From assembly GCF_018614415.1 (NCBI RefSeq), contig NZ_JAGGOO010000028.1, positions 167,722 to 231,721 of the forward strand: DNA of 64,000 nucleotides. The letters run 5' to 3'. A program made the position numbers and the translations under genes. The DNA is from Streptomyces sp. ISL-12 (GTDB lineage Bacteria > Actinomycetota > Actinomycetes > Streptomycetales > Streptomycetaceae). Below, piece by piece: positions 26,268 through 34,513 of this stretch (positions within the stretch are counted from its first letter, which is position 1; each line of letters starts with the position of its first letter). The notes under the pieces were generated by a model, which had not been told where the DNA came from, did not search any database, and worked only from the letters and a program-made list of their open reading frames with translations.

Positions 26268-26742
26268 GGCTTCTCCTCAGATGGACACGGAGCAGTTCCC
26301 GGGCCGCGTGCAGATCGGCCTTGACGGTTCCTTCCTTCCGTCCGGTCAGCGCGGACACCTCCCGGATCGGCATGTCAGCGTAGTAGTGCAGCAGGATCGG
26401 CACCCGCAGCCGTTCGGGCAGCGACTGCACCAGCAGGCGTACGGAAGGGTCGTCCTGTTCGGCGTGCGGGCGCACGGCGGCCTCCGTGCCGGCCCGGCGC
26501 ACGGCCCGGCGCTCGCGCTCCAGTTTCCGCCAGTGGTCCCGGACCAGGTTGGCGGCGGTGACGTAGAGGAAGCCGCGCGGCTCCTCCACCGACGTCCACC
26601 GGGCCCAGAGCCGGGTGAACGCCTCGGAGGCGATCTCGTGGGCCGTCTCGTCGTCGTCGACGAGCCGGCGGCACCAGCCGGCCAGGCGCGGGTAGAGGGC
26701 GGCGAACAGTTCGGACGCCGCCCTGTCACGGGAGCGTTTCAA
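26251..26742 (-). CDS. ECF RNA polymerase sigma factor (SigE-like)
   Basis: About 163 aa. Region 2 is seen as LFAALYPRLAGWCRRLVDDD to EPRGFLYVTAANLVRDHWRK. Region 4 is LPERLRVPILLHYYADMPIR with the HTH REVSALTGRKEGTVKADLHA. TTG at 26742 is preferred: GGAG precedes it and the homologous core begins there. The frame is open to 26829, but that would overlap the sortase gene by 59 bases. It is in an operon with a class F sortase and a secreted protein. An ECF-type promoter upstream of the first gene suggests autoregulation. Confidence 0.85.
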   Translation of the reverse strand: MKRSRDRAASELFAALYPRLAGWCRRLVDDDETAHEIASEAFTRLWARWTSVEEPRGFLYVTAANLVRDHWRKLERERRAVRRAGTEAAVRPHAEQDDPSVRLLVQSLPERLRVPILLHYYADMPIREVSALTGRKEGTVKADLHAARELLRVHLRRSLDHTR

Positions 26743-26770
26743 CGTACTCCAGGGTCGTGGGGGCGAGGGG

Positions 26771-27403
26771 TCAGCGGCCGGCGGGGACCCGGGCCGCGAA
26801 GACGATGACGTTGTCGGCGTAGCCGTCACCGGTGCGGGGGCCGCCGCACGTGATCAGCCGCAGCTCCGGGCGGTCCACGTCCCCGTAGACCTCCTCGGTC
26901 GGGAAGTCGGACTTCGCCACCGTGCGCACGGCGGTGACCTCGAACGTGACGGCCGTGCCGTTCTCCAGGCGGGCCACGGCCCGGTCGCCCCGGCGCAGTT
27001 CGGCCAGGCGCCGGAAGACTCCGTCACCGTACTCGCCCACGGTGACGTGGCCGAGGACGACGGAGGGGCCGACCTGTCCCGGGGTGGGCGAGTGCTCGTA
27101 CCAGCCCGCCGGGTCGTGCGCCCTGACCGGCGGGACCCGCACGCTGCCGTCCGGGGCCAGCCCCAGCCGGACGACCGGCGTGTCCACGCCGATCGCCGGA
27201 ATCCGCAGCCGCACCGGGACCGAACGGGCCACCGCCCGCGCCGGGTCGCCGGGGTGAGCCGACGCGCCGGGGGAGGCGGGCGAGGGCGGCCGCGGCGTGC
27301 GGCCGGCCGTACTGGTGCGCAGGCCGGTACCGCCGCTGCCGCAGCCCGCGAGCAGCGTGGCCGTCGCCGCGGTCACGAACGCCCGCCTGGAGAACGTGGT
27401 CAC
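26771..27403 (-). CDS. Class F sortase
   Basis: 210 aa. An N-terminal export signal (MTTFSRRAFVTAATATLLAGC) has a twin-arginine-like RR and a possible lipobox LAGC. The catalytic domain (~65-210) has the sortase His in VVLGHVTVG, the active Cys in LRLITCGGP, and a C-terminal Arg in VIVFAAR. It would act outside the membrane as a transpeptidase or related enzyme. The GTG start overlaps the previous stop (GTGA). No LPxTG protein lies in this operon, so its substrate is unclear. Confidence 0.88.
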   Translation of the reverse strand: MTTFSRRAFVTAATATLLAGCGSGGTGLRTSTAGRTPRPPSPASPGASAHPGDPARAVARSVPVRLRIPAIGVDTPVVRLGLAPDGSVRVPPVRAHDPAGWYEHSPTPGQVGPSVVLGHVTVGEYGDGVFRRLAELRRGDRAVARLENGTAVTFEVTAVRTVAKSDFPTEEVYGDVDRPELRLITCGGPRTGDGYADNVIVFAARVPAGR

Positions 27404-27798
27404 GCCCCGTTCGCCCGACGGCGGCGGACGACGAGGACCGTCGCGCCGCCCGCGAGGGCCACCGCGGCGGCACCCCCGCCGACCAGCGCCCCGCCCGGCC
27501 CGGACGACGAGGAGTCGGCCGTGCTCACTCCGGTGTCGGCGGCGCCGGACGGGACGACGGAGACCTGCCCCGGGGAGGGGACCTGCTCCTCGGCGGGCAC
27601 CGCGCTCGCGGACGGCGCCTCGGTCGGCGCCTCGGTCGGTTCCTCCGCGGGGGCGGCCGTGCCGGGGGAGGACGGCACCGGGGTCGGCGGCTTGCTCTCG
27701 GTGGGAACGGGGCTCGGGGAGGAGGCGAACGCGGGCACGGCGGTCGCCAGTACGGCGGTGCCCGCGAGGGCCAGGGAACTGAGGGTGGTCCGGCGCAT
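27400..27798 (-). CDS. Secreted Pro/Ser-rich protein with C-terminal membrane anchor
   Basis: 132 aa. A signal peptide ends at VPAFASS, a Pro/Glu/Thr/Ser-rich spacer of ~65 residues follows, then a hydrophobic span (ALVGGGAAAVALAGGATVLV) and VRRRRANGA. The layout is that of a wall-anchored protein, but the sorting motif is weak: only AADTG before the span resembles LAxTG. It may be a substrate of the adjacent sortase or a simple membrane-anchored stalk. First gene of a four-gene operon. Confidence 0.75.
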   Translation of the reverse strand: MRRTTLSSLALAGTAVLATAVPAFASSPSPVPTESKPPTPVPSSPGTAAPAEEPTEAPTEAPSASAVPAEEQVPSPGQVSVVPSGAADTGVSTADSSSSGPGGALVGGGAAAVALAGGATVLVVRRRRANGA

Positions 27799-27862
27799 CG
27801 GTCGCTCTCTTTCGTCGGTCCGCCCGGTCGGCGTGACGGGGCGGCGCGGGAATCGACCGGAG

Positions 27863-27888
27863 AGACGAGGCAGGAGGAGGACCGGTTG
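27863..27888 (-). promoter_or_regulatory. ECF-type promoter of the sortase/sigma operon
   Basis: On the minus strand CAACC (27888-27884) is followed by a 16-base spacer and CGTCT (27867-27863), close to the usual ECF pattern of an AAC-type -35 and a CGTC -10. It lies 65 bases before the first start codon. Since the operon encodes an ECF sigma factor, autoregulation is the simplest reading. Confidence 0.5.
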
Positions 27889-27921
27889 TAAAGAACTGGC
27901 AAAGTCGAACGGGTGGCGCCG

Positions 27922-28581
27922 TCAGCCGCGGCGGCGGGCGTCCTCCAGGTAGCGCAGGACCGCGGCCACCCGCCGGTCGACCTGGTCGGCGGGCGAGAGG
28001 TCGAGCTTGGCGAAGATGGAGCGGATGTGCTTGTGCACCGCGCCGTCGGTGACGACCAGCCGGCGCGCGATCGCGGTGTTGCCGAGCCCCTCCGCCATCA
28101 GCGCCAGGACCTCCCGTTCGCGCGGGCTGAGCCGTTCCAGCCGGGTGTCCTGACGGGAGCGGGTGAACAGCTGGGCGACCACCTCGGGGTCGATGGCGGT
28201 GCCGCCGGACGCCACCCGGTGCAGCGCGTCCAGGAACTCCTCGACCCGGCCCACCCGTTCCTTGAGCAGATACCCGAGGCCGGTCACCCCGCCGGTGAGC
28301 AACTCGGTGGCGAAGGACTGCTCGACGTACGCGGACAGCACCAGCACCGCGAGTCCCCGGTGGCGCCGCCGGGCCTCGACGGCGGCGCGGATGCCCTCGT
28401 CGGTGTGGCTGGGCGGCATCCGCACGTCGAGGATGGCGACGTCCGGCCGGTGCTCGTCGATGGCGTCGAGCACGCCGTCGGGGGTGCCGGCGGTGGCGAC
28501 CACGTCGAGGGACTCGGCGCGCAGCAGGAGGGCGAGCCCCTCGCGCAGCAACGGGTCGTCCTCGGCAATCACGATGCGCAT
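27922..28581 (-). CDS. NarL/LuxR-family response regulator
   Basis: 219 aa. The receiver domain starts MRIVIAEDDPLLREGLALLL with the phosphoacceptor Asp in VAILDVRMPP (~51) and Lys in YLLKER. A LuxR-type HTH ends the protein (LSPREREVLALMAEGLGNTA; VVTDGAVHKHIRSIF). It is 21 bases downstream of its histidine kinase. The likely target is the divergent ABC exporter operon through the 20-bp palindrome at 29940-29959. Confidence 0.92.
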   Translation of the reverse strand: MRIVIAEDDPLLREGLALLLRAESLDVVATAGTPDGVLDAIDEHRPDVAILDVRMPPSHTDEGIRAAVEARRRHRGLAVLVLSAYVEQSFATELLTGGVTGLGYLLKERVGRVEEFLDALHRVASGGTAIDPEVVAQLFTRSRQDTRLERLSPREREVLALMAEGLGNTAIARRLVVTDGAVHKHIRSIFAKLDLSPADQVDRRVAAVLRYLEDARRRG

Positions 28582-28602
28582 GTCACGTTCCGCAGTTCGA
28601 GT

Positions 28603-29868
28603 TCACGTTCCGCACGGCAGGTCCACGTCCAGGACCGTGGGGCCGCCCGGCGGGCTGGCCAGGGTGAGCGTACCGTCGTGGGCCGCGACGCGGTCACGGA
28701 TGCCGGTGAGCCCGGAACCGCCCTGCTCGTCGGCCCCGCCCCGCCCGTCGTCCTCGATCCGCAGGCGCAGCCGGCCGCCCCGGGCGCGGGCGGTGACGGT
28801 GGCCGCCTCGGCGCCGCTGTGCTTGGCGACGTTGGTCAGGGCCTCGGCGACCACGAAGTAGGCGGTCGCCTCGACGGAGGCCGCGCACCGCTCGGGCACG
28901 TCGACGTCGGTCCGGCAGGGCACCGCGCAGTGCGCGGCCAGACCCGTCAGCGCGCCCGCCAGCCCCCGGTCGGCCAGCACCGGCGGCAGGATGCCGCGGG
29001 CGACGGTGCGCAGTTCGGCCAGGGCCTGTTCGGCGGCCGACTGGGCGCGCTCCAGCAACTCCCCGGCGCCCTCCGGGTCGCGGGCCACCATGCGGCGGGC
29101 GGCACCCAGCAGCACCGTGACGGTGACGATGCGGTTCTGCGTGCCGTCGTGCAACGAACGCTCGATGCGCCGCAGTTCGGTCGCGTGGGCGTCCAGGGCG
29201 GCGGCGCGGGTGGCGGTCAGCTCGGCGACCCGCAGCGACAGGTCGGTCTCGGGACCGGCCGCCAGCAGCAGCCGTCCGGGCGCGGACTGGAGGCGGGCCA
29301 GGGCGGGGAACAGGCCCAGGATGATGGCCGTCCAGCCCAGCCCCAGCAGCGTCACGGCGGCGGCCTGGGGCCAGGTGTGCGCGGTGCCGATCCCGAGGGA
29401 GGTGCTGGTGGCGTCCGGGGGCGCCAGTGGCCACAGCAGCGGGAAGACACAGTCCCGGACGGCGGCGATCGGCAGCAGCACGCCGAGCAGCCCGAGGACG
29501 AACCCCAGGGTGGCGTGCCGGGCCAGCCAGCGCAGCTCCCGGCGGGTGACGGGATCGGCGAGCGCCGCCCGCAGCCGGACGGGCGGCGGCTCGGGGGCGA
29601 TCACCTCGGGCCCACAGCGGCCGAGCCGTGCGCGTTCCCGGCGGGCCAGGGCGTGCAGGGCGCGCGGCACCGGCTGTCCGATCAGCAGGCCCACGCCGAG
29701 CGGCGCGGTCACCGCCGCCACCGCTGTCAGCAGCAGCAGGCCGAGGGCGGGCACGGCGGTGCCGAGCCCGCCGGCGAGCTGTGCGATCGCGGCGCGGGCG
29801 TCCCTGAGGGCCCGTACCGCGATGTCCTTGAAGCCGGTGGTCCCGGCCGCCGCGTCGCGGGTCGTCAT
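28603..29868 (-). CDS. Sensor histidine kinase (NarX-type HisKA_3)
   Basis: 421 aa. The N-terminal half has paired hydrophobic spans near residues 35-65 and 120-195 and a sensor-type domain (RRELRWLARHATLGFVLGLL). The dimerisation box is RRIERSLHDGTQNRI, with the phospho-His in HDG, and the ATPase region has AEALTNVAKHSGAE and GSGLTGIRDRV. The ATG at 29868 has GGAGGAGG upstream, so the longer frame is not used. The signal is probably cell-envelope stress or a peptide antibiotic, by analogy with TCS-ABC modules (inference). Confidence 0.92.
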   Translation of the reverse strand: MTTRDAAAGTTGFKDIAVRALRDARAAIAQLAGGLGTAVPALGLLLLTAVAAVTAPLGVGLLIGQPVPRALHALARRERARLGRCGPEVIAPEPPPVRLRAALADPVTRRELRWLARHATLGFVLGLLGVLLPIAAVRDCVFPLLWPLAPPDATSTSLGIGTAHTWPQAAAVTLLGLGWTAIILGLFPALARLQSAPGRLLLAAGPETDLSLRVAELTATRAAALDAHATELRRIERSLHDGTQNRIVTVTVLLGAARRMVARDPEGAGELLERAQSAAEQALAELRTVARGILPPVLADRGLAGALTGLAAHCAVPCRTDVDVPERCAASVEATAYFVVAEALTNVAKHSGAEAATVTARARGGRLRLRIEDDGRGGADEQGGSGLTGIRDRVAAHDGTLTLASPPGGPTVLDVDLPCGT

Positions 29869-29896
29869 CCGCCCTCCTCCACTGTGTCGCACACCG

Positions 29897-29902
29897 ACCC
29901 TA
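29897..29902 (-). promoter_or_regulatory. Possible -10 element of the histidine kinase operon
   Basis: Minus-strand TAGGGT lies 29 bases before the kinase ATG and matches the actinobacterial TAnnnT -10 form. No clear -35 is seen. Confidence 0.35.
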
Positions 29903-29939
29903 GGCCGCCCGCGGGGCGACCGTCAGCCGGGGGCCGGAA

Positions 29940-29959
29940 AGGTACAGCCTGCTGTACCT
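29940..29959. promoter_or_regulatory. Perfect 20-bp palindrome, probable response-regulator operator
   Basis: AGGTACAGCCTGCTGTACCT is perfectly self-complementary with its centre at C/T. It sits in the 201-bp gap between the divergent kinase gene and the exporter operon, about 45 bases upstream of a TAGCGT -10 at 30005-30010. NarL-type regulators bind inverted repeats of this kind. Confidence 0.7.
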
Positions 29960-30004
29960 CCGACCGGGCGGACCGCTGGATCGGCGGCAAGGGGTGCCGG
30001 TCCC

Positions 30005-30010
30005 TAGCGT
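30005..30010 (+). promoter_or_regulatory. Possible -10 element of the ABC exporter operon
   Basis: TAGCGT lies 59 bases before the first start codon at 30070 and is the commonest Streptomyces -10 form. No strong -35 precedes it, which fits activation by a regulator bound at the palindrome upstream. Confidence 0.45.
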
Positions 30011-30069
30011 CGGGGGCAGCAAAGACGGCCGTGGAGACCGGCCGTCACCAACCCCTGGAGGCAGCCGCC

Positions 30070-30306
30070 ATGCCGCACACCGACCCCTACCGGCTGAGCG
30101 ACGCCGGCGACGGCGACCGTACGGACGGCGTCAGCCGCTCGGACATCGTACGGACCCTGCTGTGGGCCGTGGTGGTGCTCAGCGCCGTCGCCAACATGGC
30201 GGTCTCCTACGGCGACACCCCTGTAGTGGCCAACCTGGCCTGCGGCTTCGTCACCGTGCTCGCCGCCGGCACCCTGGCCGTGCGCGCCCTGCGCGGGCGC
30301 CGATGA
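30070..30306 (+). CDS. Small two-span membrane protein of the exporter operon
   Basis: 78 aa. A polar, acidic N-terminus of ~25 residues is followed by two hydrophobic stretches (TLLWAVVVLSAVANMAV and VANLACGFVTVLAAGTLAV) and a basic end RALRGRR. It has no recognised family. Its TGA overlaps the ATG of the ABC ATPase gene (ATGA), so the two are translationally coupled. A CTGGAGG site lies ~9 bases upstream. It may be an accessory subunit or sensor for the exporter. Confidence 0.75.
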   Translation: MPHTDPYRLSDAGDGDRTDGVSRSDIVRTLLWAVVVLSAVANMAVSYGDTPVVANLACGFVTVLAAGTLAVRALRGRR

Positions 30307-31055
30307 ACACCGCAGTCGCGCCGGACACCGCGCGCACCGCACCCGCCGTCGCGCTGACCGGCGTCGGCAAGACGTACCCCGGCGGCGTACGGGCCCTGGA
30401 CGACGTGTCGCTGACCGTGGAACGCGGCACGTTCCTCGCCGTGATGGGCCCCTCGGGTTCCGGCAAGAGCACCCTGATGCACTGCGCCGCCGGACTGGAC
30501 TCCGCCACCTCGGGCAGCGTCCGCGTCGGCGGACGGGAGATCACCGGGCTGAGCGAGACCCGCCGCACCGAACTGCGCCGCGAACACGTCGGCTTCGTCT
30601 TCCAGGCGTACAACCTGATCCCGTCGCTCAGCGTCGAGGACAACATCACACTGCCGCTGCGGCTGGCGGGCCGCGCACCGGACCGTCCCTGGCTGCGCAC
30701 CCTCGTCGAGCGGGTCGGCCTCGCCGACCGGCTCGCGCACCGCCCCGCCGAACTCTCCGGCGGCCAGCAGCAACGCGCCGCGCTGGTACGGGCGCTGGTG
30801 GCCCGGCCCGCCGTCGTCTTCGCGGACGAACCGACCGGGGCACTGGACCTGCGCAGCGCCCACCAGGTGCTGGACCTGCTGCGCGACCTCGTCGACGACC
30901 TCGGCCAGACGGTGGTGATGGTCACCCACGACCCGGCCGCCGCGGCCCGCGCGCACCGGGCCCTGGTGATGGCCGACGGCCGGGTGGTGGAGTCCCTCGA
31001 CTCACCGACCGCACCCGAACTCGCCGAGCGGCTCGTCGCGTTGGGGGAGAAGTAG
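30303..31055 (+). CDS. ABC transporter ATP-binding protein (MacB/LolD type)
   Basis: 250 aa. Walker A is GPSGSGKST, the signature motif is LSGGQQQRAALVRAL, Walker B is PAVVFADEPTGALDL, and the switch His lies in VMVTHDP. FVFQAYNLIPSLSVEDNITL is typical of the MacB/LolD group that drives FtsX-like permeases. Three bases separate its stop from the permease start. Function is likely export or sensing of peptides, lipids or antibiotics. Confidence 0.94.
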   Translation: MNTAVAPDTARTAPAVALTGVGKTYPGGVRALDDVSLTVERGTFLAVMGPSGSGKSTLMHCAAGLDSATSGSVRVGGREITGLSETRRTELRREHVGFVFQAYNLIPSLSVEDNITLPLRLAGRAPDRPWLRTLVERVGLADRLAHRPAELSGGQQQRAALVRALVARPAVVFADEPTGALDLRSAHQVLDLLRDLVDDLGQTVVMVTHDPAAAARAHRALVMADGRVVESLDSPTAPELAERLVALGEK

Positions 31056-31058
31056 CCG

Positions 31059-33599
31059 ATGCTGTACCTCGCCCTGCGCACGGCCCGGCACCGGATCACC
31101 GCGCTGCTCGCCGTGGCCTGCGCCGTCCTCGGCGGCGCCGTGCTGATCACCGGCACCGGCGTCCTGGCCGACACGGGCCTGCGCTCCCAGCTGCCGCCCG
31201 GCCGGCTCGGCGGCGCGGACGTCGTGGTCGCCGCCGACCAGGAGCACCACCCGGCGGCGGATCCGCCGATCGCCCTGCCGGAGCGGGCCGCGATCCCGGC
31301 CCGGCTCACCGACCGCCTGGCCGGACTGCCGGGCGTCACCGCGGTGGTCGGCGACATCACCTTCCCGGCCGCCCTGCTCGACGACGCGGGCCGTCCGCTC
31401 CCGTCCGCCGCCGACCCGGCCGCCGCGGGCCACGGCTGGTCCTCCACCGAACTGCTGGCCGCACCACGCGTCACGGGCCGCGCACCGGTCGGCGCGGACG
31501 AGATCGCCGTACCGGCGGACAGCGGCCTCGATGTCGGCGACCGGGTCCGGGCCGCCGTGCACGGCCGGGCCGCCGCGCCCTACCGGGTCACCGCCCTGGT
31601 CGACGCCCCGGACGCGGGCGTCTACCTCGCCGACGCCACGGCCGCGCGGCTGGCGCGGCGGGCGGCCGGCGGCGACGGACCGCGGGCCGGCACCGTCGAC
31701 CTGATCGGTCTGCGGGCCGAACCCGGCACCGGGGCCTGGCTCGCCTCGGCGGTCCGCAACCGTCTGGCCGGCACCGGACTGGAGGTCCTCACGGGCACCG
31801 ACCGGGGCGAGGCCGTGGAGCCGGGTATCGGCTCGGCCCGCTCCCTGCTCGTCCTGCTCGCCGGTTCGCTCGGCGGCATCGTCCTGCTGATCACCGGGTT
31901 CGTCACGGCGGGCGCGCTCGGCCTCGCCGTCGCCGGACAGCGCCGCGACCTGGCGCTGATGCGGGCCGTGGGAGCGACACCGAAGCAGATCCGCCGCCTG
32001 GCCGCCGCCCAGTCGACCCTCGTCGCCGCGGTGGCCCTGGTCCCGGGCGTGGCCCTCGGCTACCTGCTGGCGGACGCGTTCCGCGACGTCCTCGTCGACC
32101 GCGACGTCCTGCCCGCCGGCCTGCCGTTGACGCTGAGCCCCTTCCCGGCCCTCGCCACGCTCCTCCTCACCGCCGGCGCGGTGCAGCTCGCGGCGCGCTG
32201 CGCGGCCTGGCGCACCTCCCGGATGCCGGCCACCGAGGCGGTCGCCGAGTCCCGCACCGAGCCCCGGGCACCGTCCCGCGTACGCACCCGGGCCGGCCTG
32301 CTGCTGATCCTCGGCGCGAGCGCGCTCTGTGCCGTCCCCCTGATCTCCCGTACCGCGCTCGGCGCCTCGGCCACCTCGATGGCGGGCATCGTCGCCGCGA
32401 TCGGCCTGGCCCTGGCCGGCCCGGCCCTCGTCCGGGCGGCGGGACGGACGGCGCTGCGGCGGCTGCGGCCCGGGGCGGCGGCCCCGGCCTGGCTCGCGCT
32501 CTCCAACGTACGCGCCTACGCGCAGCGGCTCTCCGGAGTCATCAGCCCGCTGGCGATGGGCGTCGTGTTCGTCCTGACGTACACCCTCGCCCAGACCACC
32601 GTGCTCGCCGCCACCTCGGCCGACACCAGCGCCGGCACCCTCGCCCAGTACCGGCTGACCGCGCCCGCCCTGGGCGGCCTCCCGGCGGACACCCTGGCCC
32701 GGGTGCGCGCCGTGCCGGGCGTCCGGGCGGCCGAGCCGGTCGGCGCGACCACGGTGGTGTGGCCGTACCGGCTGTTCGGCGAGACGGAGACCGAGGCGTC
32801 CTCGGCCGTGATCCTCGGCGGGCGGGCGGCCGACGTCCTCGACCTCGGGGTGGAGCAGGGCTCCCTGGACCGGCTCACCGGGGCCACGGTCGCCGTCAGC
32901 GGCGAGGCCGCAGGGCAGCGCGACGCGCGGCCGGGCCGGCGGGTGCGGCTGGTGCTGGGCGACGGGGCCCGGGTCACCGCCGAGGTCGTCGCCGTGTACG
33001 CGCGCGGGCTCGGCTTCGGCCCCGTGGTCCTCTCCCCGGACCTGGCCGCGGGCCACACCACGGCCGACCCGGCGGCGCAGAGCGTCCTGGTACACACCGA
33101 CGGCACGGCCGCCGCCGGTCAGCGGCTGGCCGCGTTCGCAGCCGCCCGCCCCGGCCTCGCCCTGACCGGCACCGGTGCGGACCGCGCCGCCGGGCAGGAC
33201 ACACCGCCCGAGGTGTGGATCAACCTCGTCGTCATCGTCGTCCTCCTCGGCTGTCTGCTGCTCAGCATCGCCAACAGGCTGGTCGCCGCCACGGCCCAGC
33301 GCCGCACCGAGATCGCCGCGCTCCGCCTGGTCGGCACGACCCCGCGGCAGATCCTGGCGATGACGCGCCGCGAGTCCGCGATGACGGCCGCCGCCGCCCT
33401 CGCCGCGGGCCTGGCCCTCTCCGCGCTGCCCCTCGCCCTCCTCGGCCAGGGGTTCCTCGGCCGCCCCTGGCCGGCCGGCCCGGCCTGGCTGCTTCCGGCG
33501 ACCGCGGCGACGGTGGCGCTGACGTCCTTCCTGACGGTGGAACTGCCCACCCGACGGGCGCTGCGGACGGCACCGGCGGAGGTGGTACGGGCGGTGTGA
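31059..33599 (+). CDS. FtsX-like ABC transporter permease
   Basis: 846 aa. There is an N-terminal TM span (TALLAVACAVLGGAVLITG), a large outer domain, and two FtsX/MacB permease cores, around residues 265-370 (LALMRAVGATPKQIRRLAAA) and 715-840 (IAALRLVGTTPRQILAMTRR), with further TM spans between (~410-520). This duplicated layout is typical of Gram-positive antimicrobial-peptide exporters of the BceB-like and DUF214 groups. It acts with the ATPase encoded just upstream and probably under the divergent two-component system. Confidence 0.92.
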   Translation: MLYLALRTARHRITALLAVACAVLGGAVLITGTGVLADTGLRSQLPPGRLGGADVVVAADQEHHPAADPPIALPERAAIPARLTDRLAGLPGVTAVVGDITFPAALLDDAGRPLPSAADPAAAGHGWSSTELLAAPRVTGRAPVGADEIAVPADSGLDVGDRVRAAVHGRAAAPYRVTALVDAPDAGVYLADATAARLARRAAGGDGPRAGTVDLIGLRAEPGTGAWLASAVRNRLAGTGLEVLTGTDRGEAVEPGIGSARSLLVLLAGSLGGIVLLITGFVTAGALGLAVAGQRRDLALMRAVGATPKQIRRLAAAQSTLVAAVALVPGVALGYLLADAFRDVLVDRDVLPAGLPLTLSPFPALATLLLTAGAVQLAARCAAWRTSRMPATEAVAESRTEPRAPSRVRTRAGLLLILGASALCAVPLISRTALGASATSMAGIVAAIGLALAGPALVRAAGRTALRRLRPGAAAPAWLALSNVRAYAQRLSGVISPLAMGVVFVLTYTLAQTTVLAATSADTSAGTLAQYRLTAPALGGLPADTLARVRAVPGVRAAEPVGATTVVWPYRLFGETETEASSAVILGGRAADVLDLGVEQGSLDRLTGATVAVSGEAAGQRDARPGRRVRLVLGDGARVTAEVVAVYARGLGFGPVVLSPDLAAGHTTADPAAQSVLVHTDGTAAAGQRLAAFAAARPGLALTGTGADRAAGQDTPPEVWINLVVIVVLLGCLLLSIANRLVAATAQRRTEIAALRLVGTTPRQILAMTRRESAMTAAAALAAGLALSALPLALLGQGFLGRPWPAGPAWLLPATAATVALTSFLTVELPTRRALRTAPAEVVRAV

Positions 33600-33669
33600 G
33601 GGGCCTCGCCGAGGGTGGTAGGTGCGGTGTGAGCGGCCTCGGCGGGGTGTCCACGCCCGCCCGGCGATG

Positions 33670-34402
33670 TCAGGAGGACGTGGCCGGCGGGTCCTCGACG
33701 GCCGCCCTGCCGTAAGGACCGTGCACGGCCTTGTCCCGCTGCATGGCGGTGAGCTGGACGGCGAAGTACGCGGCGGCGGCCGCGGCCAGGACGTCGAGCG
33801 CGTCCGAGATCATGTACTGCACCAGCCCGTTCTGTATCGATCAGCGTCTGGGCGGTCTCGAAATCGTTCCCGGCGAACCGGCCGGACAGGCTGCCGGCGA
33901 CGAACAGCCCCCACCACAGGTTGACCGGCCACAGCCGCATCCGCGGCAGCCCGCCGTCGGACGGCAGCATCGTGGCCGCGCTCCACATGTCGACGGCGAC
34001 GCGGTACGGCAGCCACAGGTTCGCCACCGGAACGAGCCAGGCGGCGATGGCCCAGCCGGCACCGTTGCGGAACCGGTCGGGGGCGAGCGGCCCGGTGGCG
34101 CGGCGCATCCGGAAGAACCAGACGACGAAGGCGACCGCACAGGGCAGCAGCGCGATCATCTGGCAGCGCGCGGCCGTGTCGTACAGCGAGGCGGCGGCGT
34201 CCAGTTCCTCCTCGGAAGCGGTGAGGAACCCGGTGTCCCCGCCGATGACCATCCGGTACCGGATCCCGGCGAAGACGCTGAACAGATCGACGAGCGCCGA
34301 GAGCGTCAGCCCCGTGACCACGGCGACGAGGAACCCTCGCGCGGGCACGGGCGGTGACGCGGGAAGCGCCGGCAGCGGACGCGGCGCACCGGATGCGGAC
34401 AT
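33670..34402 (-). pseudogene. Frameshifted DUF4328 membrane protein
   Basis: From ATG 34402 the frame encodes MSASGAPRPLPALPASPPVP, then several membrane spans and the DUF4328 core (NGAGWAIAAWLVPVANLWLP; WWGLFVAGSLSGRF). After DFETAQTLID, near 33838, the family sequence continues in another frame as IQNGLVQYMISDALDVLAAA and ends at a TGA at 33670 after DPPATSS. The junction looks like two missing bases, or one extra. The unshifted frame continues as Arg-rich nonsense for ~240 codons. This is either a real loss-of-function change or a read error. Confidence 0.75.
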
Positions 34403-34513
34403 GACGAGGAGACCCCCACGGGTGACCAGCGGAAACGGCCTTGCGGAAGATCGCACGGCCGGAGCACGATACGCCGTACGGCGACCCCGCGCCACGAGCC
34501 GGGCCCGCCGCTC

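Noticed and set aside
26829..26829. Start at 26829 for the ECF sigma factor
   Set aside because: It would add 29 Pro/Ser-rich residues and overlap the sortase gene by 59 bases; TTG at 26742 has a GGAG site.
27913..29940. Long plus-strand open frame before the small membrane protein
   Set aside because: Antisense to the response regulator and kinase genes; only the last 79 codons (from 30070) form a real gene.
31002..33095. 697-codon minus-strand open frame
   Set aside because: Gly/Arg/Asp-rich shadow of the FtsX-like permease gene.
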